Shown here in pieces: positions 63,603-64,000 of a stretch of DNA of 64,000 bases. Source of the stretch: Saccharicrinis sp963663905 (GTDB taxonomy: Bacteria > Bacteroidota > Bacteroidia > Bacteroidales > Marinilabiliaceae). The stretch spans positions 2,480,001 to 2,544,000 of the forward strand of contig OY760657.1 in assembly GCA_963663905.2 (NCBI GenBank), read 5' to 3'. The notes under the pieces were generated by a model. That model saw only the letters and a program-made list of their open reading frames with translations. It was not told the DNA's origin and ran no database searches. Positions within the stretch are counted from its first letter, which is position 1. Every line of letters begins with the position of its first letter. The position numbers were made by a program, and so were the translations under genes.

Positions 63603-64000
63603 TTACTTTTTAATATATCTTATTCCATCCGGATCAATAGATATGATTCTTTGCTTATATAATGAACCAATTGCTTTTTTGAAATTCTTTTTACTGATTC
63701 CAAACATTGCTGAAATTTCTTCTGCAGGACTTTTATCAGTTATCTTTAAGAAGTTTTGATTTTTCTTTAAAGTGTTCAAAATAGAAAGTGCTATACCATC
63801 AACTTTTTCATAACCTGGTTTTTCTAAAGTCAAATCAATTTTTTCATCTTCACGAACCTTTTTTATATAACCTTTTAACTTATCGCCTTTTCTAACCTTT
63901 TTAAATACTTCATTTGCATAAAGCATTCCTGAGTGCGTATTATTAATAATGGCTTTATACCCTAAATCACTCTGATTGTATATTAAAAGATCAACCTCTT
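63603..64000 (-). CDS. CvfB-like S1 RNA-binding protein, C-terminal part
   Basis: The last ~131 residues of an S1-domain protein of the CvfB/YitL group, RNA-binding regulators with several S1-like domains and a C-terminal winged helix. Visible parts: LLIYNQSDLGYKAIINNTHS (third S1-like domain), VRKGDKLKGYIKKVREDEKI, then the winged-helix end KSPAEEISAMFGISKKNFKK and LYKQRIISIDPDGIRYI. The 5' part lies beyond the right edge, and the in-frame ATG at 63926 is internal. Confidence 0.85.
   Translation of the reverse strand, partial: EVDLLIYNQSDLGYKAIINNTHSGMLYANEVFKKVRKGDKLKGYIKKVREDEKIDLTLEKPGYEKVDGIALSILNTLKKNQNFLKITDKSPAEEISAMFGISKKNFKKAIGSLYKQRIISIDPDGIRYIKK

Noticed and set aside
1..64000. 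CRISPR array or cas genes
   Set aside because: The phased 11-nt repeats and palindromes were considered, but repeat length, absence of spacers and absence of Cas proteins rule out CRISPR.

Overview
The window is AT-rich chromosomal DNA from a member of the Bacteroidota, most likely a marine Marinilabiliales/Bacteroidales relative (inference). Supporting signs are TAnnTTTG minus-7 promoter boxes, the Bacteroidota form of RNA polymerase omega, the bamD-rpoZ-coaBC-DUF4835-recN gene order, an ECF sigma/FecR/STN-TonB receptor cluster, a DUF4249 lipoprotein, an OmpP1/FadL protein and a tRNA without an encoded CCA.

Positions 1-25650 are mostly ordinary core genome: peptidase T (partial), prolyl-tRNA synthetase, a low-complexity lipoprotein, an OmpP1-like porin, cysN-cysD sulfate activation, fabI, the bamD-rpoZ-coaBC-DUF4835-recN run, an alpha-oxoamine synthase, a SpoIID/LytB protein beside a DUF4922 protein, trxB, an outer-membrane receptor locus with its sigma/anti-sigma pair, and tRNA-Pro(GGG).

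Positions 25650-60000 look accessory. After the tRNA come small unrelated genes (SEC-C, a DKNYY lipoprotein that has lost its start, GNAT, hypothetical). Next are a PcfJ-like gene, two homologous WYL-domain regulators, a NERD-helicase, ClpS, a deoxyribonucleotidase and recB-recC-recD. A restriction cluster follows: two homologous endonucleases, one m5C methyltransferase and a Vsr nuclease, split by a nested IS4-like/IS3-like insertion. A GmrSD-like (DUF262/DUF1524) gene is broken by an IS91-like element and also has a C-terminal amber codon. The right edge is a second, diverged PcfJ-like operon. Positions 60000-64000 return to core-like genes (MscS, a YqiA-like hydrolase, a DAACS transporter, a CvfB-like S1 protein).

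Two signals are not explained by ordinary annotation. (1) Two intergenic elements (about 2541-2790 and 28600-28925) are built from degenerate repeats phased every 11 nt, with one arm on one strand followed by an arm on the opposite strand. (2) Five promoters in the accessory region (29308, 30876, 31048, 36633, 60001) share a block GnCn(T/C)nnTnTGnC(A/G) at exactly the same distance from the minus-7 box. They link both PcfJ-like genes, a small unknown gene, the deoxyribonucleotidase and one WYL regulator into a possible regulon. Other repeats seen are REP-like palindromes, an array of 13-nt palindromes, purine-rich 3' flanks and a 37-nt perfect palindrome.
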